From positions 1-38,713 of the forward strand of contig JBAZTO010000042.1 in assembly GCA_041661865.1 (NCBI GenBank): DNA of 38,713 bases, in the 5' to 3' direction. How positions within the stretch are numbered: position 1 is the first letter of the stretch; each line of letters opens with the position of its first letter. This stretch comes from JBAZTO01 sp041661865. Its GTDB lineage: Bacteria > Planctomycetota > Phycisphaerae > SM23-33. This document shows, in pieces, positions 23,909 to 31,409 of this stretch. The notes under the pieces were generated by a model. That model searched no databases, was not told the DNA's origin, and saw nothing but the letters and a program-made list of their open reading frames with translations. The translations under genes and the position numbers were made by a program.

Positions 23909-24043
23909 CGGATCGCTCCTGATTTCATCCATCTGTTTATATGCTATGAGGAGATGTCGGTGCGAAAGAACCAAGCTTGCGGAGCTCTTAGTAGACGCGT
24001 TATCTGCACTACTAACGAAATGGGCCAGTTTCGTTTCTAATAA

Positions 24044-24481
24044 ATGAAAACATCCGCTCTAGCAGCGCTGCTGCTTACAGTTGTATTGGCCTCAGGCTGC
24101 TCAAGCACCCAGTCGATGGTAGGAACCGGCGGGGATCGAAGTGCAGCCACGATGTTTCCGCTCACGACGGAACAAGCAGACAGAATCCTGGCTACCGCTA
24201 TGGCGAGAGAGTTCGCAGGTTCACCTGTTTCCCGTGTCGAGTTTCCTAACAAGGGATATCAAGCAACCTTTCGGTTCGCACTCGATAGCCACACCATCGT
24301 TGCTTACATGATTTCTGCAAAAGGTAAGGGTCCAAATGGCGCCATGTTGGACGGCTACTATTTCGAGGTCAGTAATTCGGGGACCATGCCGCTCTCAGGT
24401 GGCAAGCGTGCAGGTAAAGTATACGAGAGCCTAATTCGGGATGCGTCCATGGTGTCACAACCATTACCGCTAAGCTTCTGA
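24044..24481 (+). CDS. Small lipoprotein, unknown function
   Basis: A 145-residue protein with a clear lipoprotein signal (LLLTVVLASGC, lipobox LASGC with Cys19). The mature part is SSTQSMVGTGGDRSAATMF and a folded domain (FPLTTEQADRILATAMAREF, YQATFRFALDSHTIVAYMI, GYYFEVSNSGTMPLSGG). I do not recognise a family. It should be anchored in a membrane facing the periplasm. Composition is lower in G+C than the chromosome-type genes, and it is followed 24 bases on by another small lipoprotein, so the two are probably one operon. Confidence 0.75.
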   Translation: MKTSALAALLLTVVLASGCSSTQSMVGTGGDRSAATMFPLTTEQADRILATAMAREFAGSPVSRVEFPNKGYQATFRFALDSHTIVAYMISAKGKGPNGAMLDGYYFEVSNSGTMPLSGGKRAGKVYESLIRDASMVSQPLPLSF

Positions 24482-24505
24482 AGTAACGTCTGTGAACCAG
24501 TCAAT

Positions 24506-24859
24506 ATGAAGCCCTATTACATCAAAAGCACGCTGTGGGCGATGTCGCTCGTGGCCTTGATTCTCAGCGGTTGTGTTAGTGGCTCTCAGGTTGTCACAGG
24601 CACAGCGCGGACACCGGTGCCACCCTACAATGTTACGGTATACACCGAGACACCCGCTGGGGCTGAGACAATCGGCCTCGTGTCGGCTAATTCGACCGCA
24701 TCTTTTTCTTGGGACAAGGCCAAGGTCCAATGCATAGAAAAGATGCGCGAGAAAGCCGGAGCGATGGGCGCGAACGGAATCGTCATCAAGGATATGAACG
24801 ATTCGATCTGGGAGGGGCAAAAGATGACAGGCACGGCGATCTACGTCGCGAAAAAGTGA
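24506..24859 (+). CDS. Small lipoprotein, RcsF/YbjQ-like fold suspected
   Basis: A 117-residue lipoprotein with signal MSLVALILSGC (lipobox LSGC, Cys23). The mature part holds NVTVYTETPAGAETIGLVSA and CIEKMREKAGAMGANGIVI, the latter typical of outer-membrane stress sensors and DUF4156-like proteins (the MGANGIVI segment). A conserved cysteine (Cys76 in KVQCIEK) is present. It is cotranscribed with the preceding lipoprotein and ends five bases before the Fic gene start. Function not established; envelope stress sensing is a guess. Confidence 0.75.
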   Translation: MKPYYIKSTLWAMSLVALILSGCVSGSQVVTGTARTPVPPYNVTVYTETPAGAETIGLVSANSTASFSWDKAKVQCIEKMREKAGAMGANGIVIKDMNDSIWEGQKMTGTAIYVAKK

Positions 24860-24864
24860 AGAGA

Positions 24865-25998
24865 ATGGATTCTACCAATTCATCTCGGCCTTGGTATTAT
24901 GACTATGAGGAGAAAGTTGCAGCCGTTGCTGAGGCAAAATGTGGTTTTCGAAGGCGATGCACGGAGCTCGAACTAGAGCCAGTCGCTGTAATGCTTGGTT
25001 ATACTAAGGAAATAGTCGCATCGGCAGTTCACGAAAGCAACTGGCAGGAAGGAGTGGAAGTGAGCATAGGACGGACACGTGAACTCGCAGATGTAATCTT
25101 TGCTGATTTCCAGACTGGATTAACCCCCGGGCTGGATCTTGGCTGGATGCTGGAAAATCATCGCAAGTTAGTGCTTACATTGAAAAACAAGGGGATTTCA
25201 GAGAACGATCTCATTACGTTGAATCTTTCCGCCGCATATAAAGCGGTGACATGGCTGTTGATGGATATTCAGACCAGATATAATGCAATACTGGCAAAAT
25301 TGGTTGAGAAACTGGCCAAGGCATTCCCGGGGGATTTGCCACCCGAAGCGAAAAATGCCTTGGCAGAAGGTAGAAGAGCTGCGGCTGCAATGTTTACTAA
25401 TGAGGCGCTTCCGTTTCCTGTCACCAACGAGATTAAGACAGGAGAAGAATTTCTCCAGAAATCTGGACGATATGAAACCAAGAAAGATTTAGAAATGCTT
25501 GAGGAACGGCACATCCATTTCTTACACCGACTACTTTTTACCGGTATATTCCCGAGTAACCGTTGCGGGTCTTTTAGGCGTTGTTTTGTCAATCTGGGTC
25601 GACAGGACTTGTTTCTCCCGCCGCCAGATACGGTGCCAGCTTTAATGGCAGATTTTGTTAAAGGCTACCCGCTCAGCGCAGCATTCGGTCAATCTAAGGA
25701 CGTTATTATGGAGGCGGCAAAGTTCTCTCATAGATTCACAGCAATTCATCCCTATAACGACGGCAATGGGCGGATTTCGCGAGCCCTCATGAATCTTGTG
25801 CTGTGTGGCCAGCATCCTTTTGTTGCATTGAAGGCTACGAATCAAAAATCACGGTCGCGATATTACTATGCATTACGGCGTGCTGACCGCGGTGATCTAA
25901 AACCACTCGCTGGCCTTATCGCGCTGTCATTAGTTGAAACCTATAATCGTATTTTGGGCACACTTGGGGCTCCCAAAACAGATAAAAAACCGTCGTAA
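24865..25998 (+). CDS. Fic-domain protein (probable AMP transferase)
   Basis: A 377-residue Fic protein. The catalytic motif HPYNDGNGRISR (295-306) has the essential His and the anion-binding GNGR, with the flap strand GSFRRCFVNLGRQDLFLPPP before it (about 235-254). The domain from about 210 to 370 fits Fic proteins that AMPylate targets. Residues 53-58 read SAVHES, close to the S-x-x-x-E-(G/N) inhibitory motif but with Ser in the last place, so it may be a self-inhibited enzyme. Start at ATG 24865 with GTGAAGAG just before. A cytoplasmic enzyme; its target is unknown. It is in an operon-like run with two lipoprotein genes, in low-GC sequence. No separate antitoxin is seen. Confidence 0.92.
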   Translation: MDSTNSSRPWYYDYEEKVAAVAEAKCGFRRRCTELELEPVAVMLGYTKEIVASAVHESNWQEGVEVSIGRTRELADVIFADFQTGLTPGLDLGWMLENHRKLVLTLKNKGISENDLITLNLSAAYKAVTWLLMDIQTRYNAILAKLVEKLAKAFPGDLPPEAKNALAEGRRAAAAMFTNEALPFPVTNEIKTGEEFLQKSGRYETKKDLEMLEERHIHFLHRLLFTGIFPSNRCGSFRRCFVNLGRQDLFLPPPDTVPALMADFVKGYPLSAAFGQSKDVIMEAAKFSHRFTAIHPYNDGNGRISRALMNLVLCGQHPFVALKATNQKSRSRYYYALRRADRGDLKPLAGLIALSLVETYNRILGTLGAPKTDKKPS

Positions 25999-26391
25999 AT
26001 CCCGAAGGCGTGGGATGGTCGCCATTTCAGTGGCGCGGGGCGAACGGAGGACGTTGGCGGCCATCAGGGCGCCGTGTTCGGTGAAGACCCAGGGCAGATG
26101 GCGGAGACCACCATGGGATGTCATCGCAGATTGTAATGATATCGGTTTAACCACCTTACTGCCAATTGGAACCGCACTTGATATCGCATTTTGCGATATC
26201 AAGTCGGCGAGTTCTTCGCGGGTAAGTTGGAAACGGAAATCTTCCGGGAATTTCTCCTTGTTGCGTTTGACGGCCTCATTGAGGCGGAAGGTCGGCACGC
26301 CGTAGAGGCGGGCGAGGTCGGCGTCCAGAATGACACGGTGGCCGCGGATATGAAAAATGCGGCCGGGAATGGGGTCGGGTGAATCGGGCAT
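25930..26391 (-). pseudogene. ORF6N-domain protein, 3'-truncated
   Basis: The reading frame begins MPDSPDPIPGRIFHIRGHRV, with ILDADLARLYGVPTFRLNEA, KFPEDFRFQLTREELADL and TEHGALMAANVLRSPRATEM, the hallmarks of the ORF6N (phage anti-repressor/KilA-N-like) domain. In intact relatives this last block continues into a conserved VRAFV-x-LRE helix. Here it is lost, and the frame runs on into the antisense of the Fic gene's end (25930-25998). It lies at the right edge of the low-GC block, so insertion or deletion probably cut its 3' end. A 12-bp perfect inverted repeat (26177-26188 / 26192-26203) lies inside. The product, if made, would bind DNA. Confidence 0.65.
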
Positions 26392-26454
26392 GGCGAAGGG
26401 TTGGTTTCTTTGACCCGCCGACAGGTTGATGCCCGGGGTGATATTGATTGGTGG

Positions 26455-26486
26455 GCAAGAAAAGGGGCGGCCGATTGGCCGCCCTT
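26455..26486 (-). terminator. Terminator of the SDR transcript
   Basis: On the minus strand, gggcggcc-aatc-ggccgccc is followed by cttttctt. The stem (26465-26472 with 26477-26484) lies about 100 bases after the SDR stop codon, and the T-run (26457-26464 as a-run on the plus strand) is on the correct side for minus-strand transcription. Confidence 0.7.
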
Positions 26487-26586
26487 GGAAAACAAGCGTG
26501 CGCGGAGTACCCGCTCCACCTTACAGACGCGGGATCGTCAGACCGCCGTCCAGCCGCCTACGCTGAAGCTACGGCGAGCCAAGCCA

Positions 26587-27387
26587 TCACAGCCGAGGAA
26601 TTGTTAACCCACCGTCGACCATGATCACTTGCCCAGTCGAGAACGGGAAGTCGCCGCGGGCGAGGGCGGCGACAGACCGTCCGATGTCATCCGGGAATCC
26701 CCACCTGGGTTGCACACAAAGTCCCTTGCTGATCAGGTCGTCATACTTGGCCGTTACCCCCGCGGTCATGTCGGTCTTGATGACTCCCGGGCGGACTTCG
26801 TAGACGGGGATGCCGTCGGGGCCGAGGCGCGTGGCGAAGAGCTGGGACATCATGCTCAGGCCGGCCTTGGCGATGCAGTATTCGCCGCGGTTGATCGAGA
26901 CCACCGTCGCGGAGATCGACGTGATGTTGATGATGGTGGCGGGAAACTTCGGATCGACCTTCTTCGCGGCGACCATGTCGCGGGCGAAGGCTTGTGTGAG
27001 GAAGAAGACGCCGCGGAGGTTCGTGCCGACCACGTAGTCGTAGCTTTCCTCGGAAGTTTCGAGGAGGTCGGCGCGGACTTTGGGAGCGACGCCGGCGTTA
27101 TTCACTAGAAGATTGATCGCGGGCGTTCCGCCATCGCCTGCAAGCAGGCTCCTACAAAAGGCATCGGTGGCTTGCTTGATGGCGGCTCGGCCTACGGCGC
27201 TGCCGACGTCGCCGCGGGCGTAGCCGACCTTCACGCCCATGCTGCGCAGCTTGGCGAGGGGCTCGGCGACGGCGGCTTCATCGCGCACACCGTTGATGAC
27301 AAGGTCCCATTTCTCGGCGGCGAGCTTTTCGGCGATGCCGAAACCGATGCCGCGCGAACCACCGGTGACGAGTGCGATTTTATTCAT
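26587..27387 (-). CDS. Short-chain dehydrogenase/reductase (3-ketoacyl reductase-like)
   Basis: A 266-residue NAD(P)-dependent oxidoreductase. It has the cofactor motif TGGSRGIG (8-15), NNAG (96-99), the catalytic Ser-Tyr-Lys (S157/S159, Y170, K174 in EYCIAKAG) and the C-terminal STGQVIMVDGGLTIPRL. In uronide-degradation clusters such SDRs reduce a keto-sugar acid; the neighbouring Gfo/Idh, isomerase and GH88 genes support that here. Residues 78-90 (CRSLLAGDGGTPA) are an insertion relative to usual SDRs, where a short loop leads straight to INLLVNNAG. It is encoded by a REP-type palindrome. Its own 3' fragment paralogue sits at 23686. Start ATG 27387. Confidence 0.92.
   Translation of the reverse strand: MNKIALVTGGSRGIGFGIAEKLAAEKWDLVINGVRDEAAVAEPLAKLRSMGVKVGYARGDVGSAVGRAAIKQATDAFCRSLLAGDGGTPAINLLVNNAGVAPKVRADLLETSEESYDYVVGTNLRGVFFLTQAFARDMVAAKKVDPKFPATIINITSISATVVSINRGEYCIAKAGLSMMSQLFATRLGPDGIPVYEVRPGVIKTDMTAGVTAKYDDLISKGLCVQPRWGFPDDIGRSVAALARGDFPFSTGQVIMVDGGLTIPRL
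27132..27160 (-). repeat. REP-type palindrome inside the SDR coding sequence
   Basis: On the minus strand the sequence reads ttttgtaggagcctgcttgc followed by aggcgatgg, with the palindrome gcctgcaagcaggc at 27136-27149. This is the 'gtaggagc...gcaggcgat' type of repetitive extragenic palindrome. It is read in frame as FCRSLLAGDGGT without a stop, adding about ten residues ahead of the NNAG segment. Confidence 0.75.
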
Positions 27388-27399
27388 GGGAGTAGTTAT

Positions 27400-27620
27400 A
27401 CATTAACCACAGAGGCACAGAGACACTGAGAAAAGCAGAGGAAGGTTGGCCACAAAAGGCACAGAAGTCTCAAAACAAGGCAGGGTTTGGAGGATTAATC
27501 ACAGAGACGCAAAGGCACAGAGACGGCAGATCAACACTGGTTTCAGAACTTTGTTTCCCTGTGTCTTTGTGGTGAAAAGTCCGGCTCTGCTTTTGTGATT
27601 TCTGCGCTTTTTGTGGCCAA
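27400..27620. repeat. Intergenic repeat block between SDR and Gfo/Idh genes
   Basis: Low-complexity phrases such as ccacagaggcacagagacac fill the spacer. An imperfect long inverted repeat joins ttggccacaaaaggcacaga (27446-27465) with its reverse complement at 27600-27620 (19 of 21 positions agree). A transcript through here could form a long hairpin. There is no coding frame. Confidence 0.65.
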
Positions 27621-27632
27621 TACATGGATTGG

Positions 27633-28781
27633 TTACTTCAGGAAAGGGACGTCGACCCACTTGCGTTCGGCCCAGGACTTCAGGCCGAGTTCGGCGAGCT
27701 GGACGCCCTTGGCGCCCTCATGAAGCGACCACGGGAAGGGACTGCCGGTGACGACGTGCCTGAGGAATAGCTCCCATTCGATCTTGAAGGCGTTGTCGTA
27801 GACGCCCTGGTCGGGCACGCGCACCCAGCCGTCCTTGTATTTGATCGGGCTGTCGACGTCGGGATTCCAGACGCAACGCGGCGTGGCGGCGAGGCTCTGG
27901 GCCTTGCAGTCGCGCAGGCCCGCGACGGCGGAGCCGTGCGTACCGTCCACCTGGAGCGTGAGCAGGTCGTCGCGGTCGACGCGGACGTCCCACGAGGAGT
28001 TGAAATGACAGATGATGCCGTTCACGAGCTCGAAGGTCGCATAGGCGGAATCGTCGGCGGTGCACTTGTAGGGCTTGCTGGCCTCGTCCCAGCGGGTGGG
28101 GATGTGCGTGGCGCCGAGGCAGGTGAGGCTCTTCACCTCGCCGAAGAGGTTCTGGATGACATACTGCCAGTGGCAAAGCATGTCCACGATGATGCCGCCG
28201 TCGTCCTCCTTGCGGTAGTTCCACGAGGGACGCTGGAGCTTCTCGAACTCGCCGGTGAAGACCCAGTAGCCGAACTCGCCGCGGACGGAGAGGATTTTCC
28301 CGAAGAAGCCGGTGTCGATGAGGTATTTCAGCTTCACGAGGCCGGGCAGCCAGAGCTTGTCCTGCACGACGCCGTTCTTGAGGCCCGCGGCGGTGACCTC
28401 CTTGGCGAGGGCGAGGGCCTCGGCGGAGGTGGTGGCGGTGGGCTTTTCGCAGTAGATGTGTTTCTTCGCGGCGATGGCCTTGCGGACGCCGATGGGACGC
28501 TGGCCGGTGAGGGTGGCGTCGAAGTAGATCTGGTTGGCGGGGTTCGCCAGCTCGGCGTCGAGGTTGGTCGAGACGCGCGCGACGCCGGTGCGGGCGGCAA
28601 GGGCCTGCAGCTTCTCCTCGCTACGGCCGACGAGGACCGGGTCGGGCATGATGACCTCGGAGTCGGAGAGCTTCACGCCGCCCTGGTCAATGATGGCCTT
28701 GATCGAGCGGATGAGATGCTGGTTGGTGCCCATGCGCCCCGTGACGCCGTTCATGATGATGCCGATTTTGTGAGTTTTCAT
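27633..28781 (-). CDS. Gfo/Idh/MocA-family oxidoreductase
   Basis: A 382-residue NAD(P)-dependent sugar dehydrogenase. The Rossmann part (1-125) has GIIMNGVTGRMGTNQHLIRS, an uncommon variant with GRMG in the nucleotide loop, and the sugar-dehydrogenase motif CEKP (111-114). The C-terminal alpha/beta domain (about 130-370) contains GYWVFTGEFEKLQRPSWNYR and GGIIVDMLCHWQYVIQNLFG, as in the family's substrate-facing sheet. Substrate unknown, but in this cluster an acidic sugar or its keto-derivative is likely. Start ATG 28781. Repeat-filled spacers on both sides suggest it may be transcribed as one unit with its neighbours. Confidence 0.9.
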   Translation of the reverse strand: MKTHKIGIIMNGVTGRMGTNQHLIRSIKAIIDQGGVKLSDSEVIMPDPVLVGRSEEKLQALAARTGVARVSTNLDAELANPANQIYFDATLTGQRPIGVRKAIAAKKHIYCEKPTATTSAEALALAKEVTAAGLKNGVVQDKLWLPGLVKLKYLIDTGFFGKILSVRGEFGYWVFTGEFEKLQRPSWNYRKEDDGGIIVDMLCHWQYVIQNLFGEVKSLTCLGATHIPTRWDEASKPYKCTADDSAYATFELVNGIICHFNSSWDVRVDRDDLLTLQVDGTHGSAVAGLRDCKAQSLAATPRCVWNPDVDSPIKYKDGWVRVPDQGVYDNAFKIEWELFLRHVVTGSPFPWSLHEGAKGVQLAELGLKSWAERKWVDVPFLK

Positions 28782-28787
28782 TAGGAA

Positions 28788-28860
28788 ATTCTTACAGGAG
28801 GGAACAGAGGGAACGGAGAATTGGGTTTACACCAAGGAAGCAAAGGTAGCGAAGGGAGGG
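28788..28860. repeat. Intergenic repeat phrases upstream of the Gfo/Idh gene
   Basis: Contains ttacaggagggaacagaggg then aacggagaattgggtttaca, and caaggaagcaaaggtagcga. The 'ttacaggagg-aac-gagg-aacggag' phrase recurs at 29777 and 31250, each next to the start of a minus-strand gene of this cluster. Confidence 0.6.
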
Positions 28861-28902
28861 AATTGCTCTGCGATCTTCTGTAAAATGATTGGGGTTTGGA
28901 AA

Positions 28903-29739
28903 TCAGACGTGGTCGCGGTAGGCTTGGACGATCTTCTTGAGATATTCGTCCTGGTCGGTGGCCCATAGGCGCGTGCTGAAGACCTCGACTTCGTTAAAGC
29001 CCTTGAAACCGGCGGCCTCCACCCAGGCGCGGATCTGGCGGAGCGGAATGCAGCCTTCGCCCATGAGCCCGCGGTCGTTGAGGAGGTCGATGGTGGGCGT
29101 GCGCCAGTCGCAGACATGATAGGCGAGGAGGGCCTTGAGCCTGCCGCAGCGGGCGATCTCCGCCTCGAGCGCCGGGTCCCACCAGAGATGGTAGACGTCG
29201 ACGGCGACACCGACCAGCGGCGACCTGAGGGCCTCGACCATGTCATTGGCCTGGCCGAGGGTGTTCACGGCCGAGCGGCTGTCCGCATACATCGGGTGGA
29301 GCGGCTCGATGGCGAGCTTCACCCCGGCGGCCTGGCACTCGGGAAGGAGGGCGGCGATGCCGTCCTGGATCTGCTGGCGCGACTCGGTGAGCGGCTGGCC
29401 GGGCACGGCGCCGCAGACGAGGACGATGAGCGGCGCGCCCAGGGCGTGCGCCTCGGCGATGGCGAGGAGGTTGTCATCGATGGCCTTCTGGCGGTCGGCG
29501 ACGGTTTTCCCGGGGAAGAAGCCGCCACGGCAGAGTGAGACGACGGAAAGACCGTGGTCGCGGATCATCCGGCCGGTCCTGGCGATGTCGCGCCCGGCGA
29601 GGGTGTCGCGCCAGACGGTGATGCCCTTTACGCCTGCGGCGGCGAACTTTTGGGCGGAGGTCTCGATCGCCCACGGCTTGGTGGTGATCGTGTGGATGCA
29701 GAGTCGGCTCAGGTCGGGAAGTGGGGCAGAGGGATTCAT
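28903..29739 (-). CDS. TIM-barrel sugar isomerase/epimerase family protein
   Basis: A 278-residue AP endonuclease family 2/xylose-isomerase-like protein. Recognised by LCIHTITTKPWAIETSAQKF at the start, GVKGITVWRDTLAGRDIA, VKLAIEPLHPMYADSRSAVN with the metal-binding Glu, VGVAVDVYHLWWDPALE with His, and GFNEVEVFS near the end, which supplies the other metal Glu. These are the divalent-metal ligands of the family. It likely isomerises or epimerises a keto-sugar from the GH88/oxidoreductase pathway. Cytoplasmic. Start ATG 29739. Function within the cluster is inferred. Confidence 0.88.
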   Translation of the reverse strand: MNPSAPLPDLSRLCIHTITTKPWAIETSAQKFAAAGVKGITVWRDTLAGRDIARTGRMIRDHGLSVVSLCRGGFFPGKTVADRQKAIDDNLLAIAEAHALGAPLIVLVCGAVPGQPLTESRQQIQDGIAALLPECQAAGVKLAIEPLHPMYADSRSAVNTLGQANDMVEALRSPLVGVAVDVYHLWWDPALEAEIARCGRLKALLAYHVCDWRTPTIDLLNDRGLMGEGCIPLRQIRAWVEAAGFKGFNEVEVFSTRLWATDQDEYLKKIVQAYRDHV

Positions 29740-29743
29740 TTTT

Positions 29744-29845
29744 CAAACACGGATTGCACGGATAAACGCGGATTAATTCTTACAGAAGGAAACAGAGGTA
29801 ACAGGGAGATGGCGCTCCGTTTTCTCCGTTAACTCCTGTGAGGAG
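29744..29845. repeat. Intergenic repeat phrases with self-complementarity
   Basis: acacggattgcacggataaa and acagaaggaaacagaggtaa lie before ctccgttttctccgttaact. The second and third phrases are partly complementary (ctccgtt/aacggag type), so a hairpin can form. The copy of the ttacag-agg-aac-gag phrase is close to those at 28793 and 31250. Confidence 0.55.
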
Positions 29846-29852
29846 GTCCGGT

Positions 29853-31232
29853 TCATTCAAGGCAGCCGAAGAAGGTGTAGTATTTCTCGCCCCTGATGAC
29901 GCGCTGCAGGTAGAGCGCGGCCTCGCGGAGGTGGTAGTCGCCCCACAGGCAGGCTTCGCCGCACGGGACCTTGCGGCCGGCGGGGATGTGATCCCAGCCA
30001 TTGGGCCGGTGGTAGACGGAGTGCAGGAGCAGGCCCTGGTGATCGGGCGCGGTGCCCAGATAGGGCTCGGCCAGCAGCGTGCGCATCGTGGTGAGGCCGG
30101 CCTGCCAGTATTTTTTGCCCTCGGCGGTGTTCTCGCCGAGGTGGCGGCCGAGGCGGAGCAAGCCCTGCGCGCCGATGGCGGCGGCTGAGCTGTCGACCGG
30201 CTCGTGGTCATTGAACGGTTCGGCATTGCGCGCGCGCCAGTCGCCGAGCTGGTGCAGGTGGGGTGCGCCGCCGTCCCAGTAGGGGATGCCGTCGAGCGCG
30301 GTGTTGGCAACATACCAGTCGCAGGTCGCCTTGGCGCCCTTGAGCATGAGGTCGCGGAACTTCGCCTTGCCGCCGAGCGGGGCAAGGTCGGCGTCGGGCA
30401 CGGTATCGAGGAACTCGAGTTCCTCGGCGAAGCCGACCATGGCCCAGGCGAGGCCGCGGGTCCAGGTGGTGAAGCCGGAAAACCCCTGCTGGGAGTTGGG
30501 GCAGCGGTAGCGGCCGTCGTTCGGGTTGAAGATGGCCTCGTGGGCGGTGCGGCCGCGCTCGGCGGGCACGTCATAGCTGTCGCGGCCCTCGCCGTAGAAG
30601 ACGGAATATTTCGCCGTGGCCTCGATGTGCTGCAGGGCGCGGTCGAGGAGGGAGTGCGCGGCGTCATTCTCGCCCATCAGGCGGTGGCCGAGGGCGTGGG
30701 CGACCATGACGATGCGGCAGGAGCGGATGGTGTCGACGAAGAGGGAATGCGGGCCGTTGAAGGAATAGATGTAGCCGCCCCCGCCGTTGATCCGGGACCA
30801 GCGGGAAGCCTGGACGGCGCCGGAAACCTTGAGCGCGAGTTCGCACAGCTCGACCTGGCTGGCGGGGAGCCGGCCCTCGCGTTGGAGGCGCAGCCAGTTG
30901 CCGTAGGTGCTGAGGTTGTTGAAGCCGTGGTCGTGCACGCCGATGTGGGAGACGTGCGAGGCCATGCGCGCGACGGTATATTTCGAACCGCGGGTGGCGA
31001 AGGCCGCATCGCCGGTGGCGTCGAACTGGAGCAGATCGGAGCCATACAGAAACCCCTCGGTCCATTCGGTCCAGCCGCGCGCGGTGTATTTGCCGGCGAC
31101 GGTGAACACGGGCGCCCCCTTGGCAGGGTCATAGTCGCGATGGATGAGGTTGAGCTTGTCGCCGGAAACCTGCCAGAAGCGGGTCAGGGCGGGGGTGAAG
31201 GCGGCGGGTTTCAGCTGGTCGTCAATTTTCAT
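29853..31232 (-). CDS. GH88-family unsaturated glucuronyl hydrolase-like enzyme
   Basis: A 459-residue (alpha/alpha)6 enzyme, somewhat longer than typical GH88 (about 380). Matches to the family are HDHGFNNLSTYGNWLRLQRE (D101), GGGGYIYSFNGPHSLFVDTI (D167, in the position of the catalytic Asp), GFSGFTTWTRGLAWAMVGFA, VDSSAAAIGAQGLLRLG, and DHQGLLLHSVYHRPNGWDHI. GH88 enzymes hydrate the C4-C5 double bond of unsaturated uronic acids released by lyases. No signal peptide, so cytoplasmic. The exact oligosaccharide is unknown. With GH88-like activity, the product would be a 5-keto-4-deoxyuronate feeding the SDR/isomerase steps. Confidence 0.88.
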   Translation of the reverse strand: MKIDDQLKPAAFTPALTRFWQVSGDKLNLIHRDYDPAKGAPVFTVAGKYTARGWTEWTEGFLYGSDLLQFDATGDAAFATRGSKYTVARMASHVSHIGVHDHGFNNLSTYGNWLRLQREGRLPASQVELCELALKVSGAVQASRWSRINGGGGYIYSFNGPHSLFVDTIRSCRIVMVAHALGHRLMGENDAAHSLLDRALQHIEATAKYSVFYGEGRDSYDVPAERGRTAHEAIFNPNDGRYRCPNSQQGFSGFTTWTRGLAWAMVGFAEELEFLDTVPDADLAPLGGKAKFRDLMLKGAKATCDWYVANTALDGIPYWDGGAPHLHQLGDWRARNAEPFNDHEPVDSSAAAIGAQGLLRLGRHLGENTAEGKKYWQAGLTTMRTLLAEPYLGTAPDHQGLLLHSVYHRPNGWDHIPAGRKVPCGEACLWGDYHLREAALYLQRVIRGEKYYTFFGCLE

Positions 31233-31249
31233 CGGAGGGGGAAATCATT

Positions 31250-31315
31250 TTCACAGGAGGAAACGGAGAGAACGGAGGGTTAACCACTAATCCACACTGA
31301 ATGCCCACTAATGGA
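31250..31315. repeat. Intergenic repeat phrases upstream of the GH88 gene
   Basis: tcacaggaggaaacggagag followed by aacggagggttaaccactaa, then ccacactgaatgcccactaatgg. It holds the same 'acagg-agg-aac-gag-aacgg' phrase as two other spacers in this cluster. Bases 31316-31409 hold nothing I can name. Confidence 0.55.
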
Positions 31316-31409
31316 ATTCATGCAGACCAGACGATTCTTCTGTCCGATTAGTGATCCATTAGTGTTCATTAGAGGTAAGAAAGAAGTCTGGTCGTGTTCT
31401 GTGGTCGGC

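Noticed and set aside
27400..27540. Repeated 'cacagag' phrases that at first resemble a CRISPR array
   Set aside because: The phrases vary, spacing is irregular and there are no unique spacers of constant size; no cas genes nearby.
30204..31283. A 359-codon plus-strand frame rich in Gly, Val and Glu
   Set aside because: It runs opposite the GH88 gene and has the low-complexity look of antisense in GC-rich DNA.
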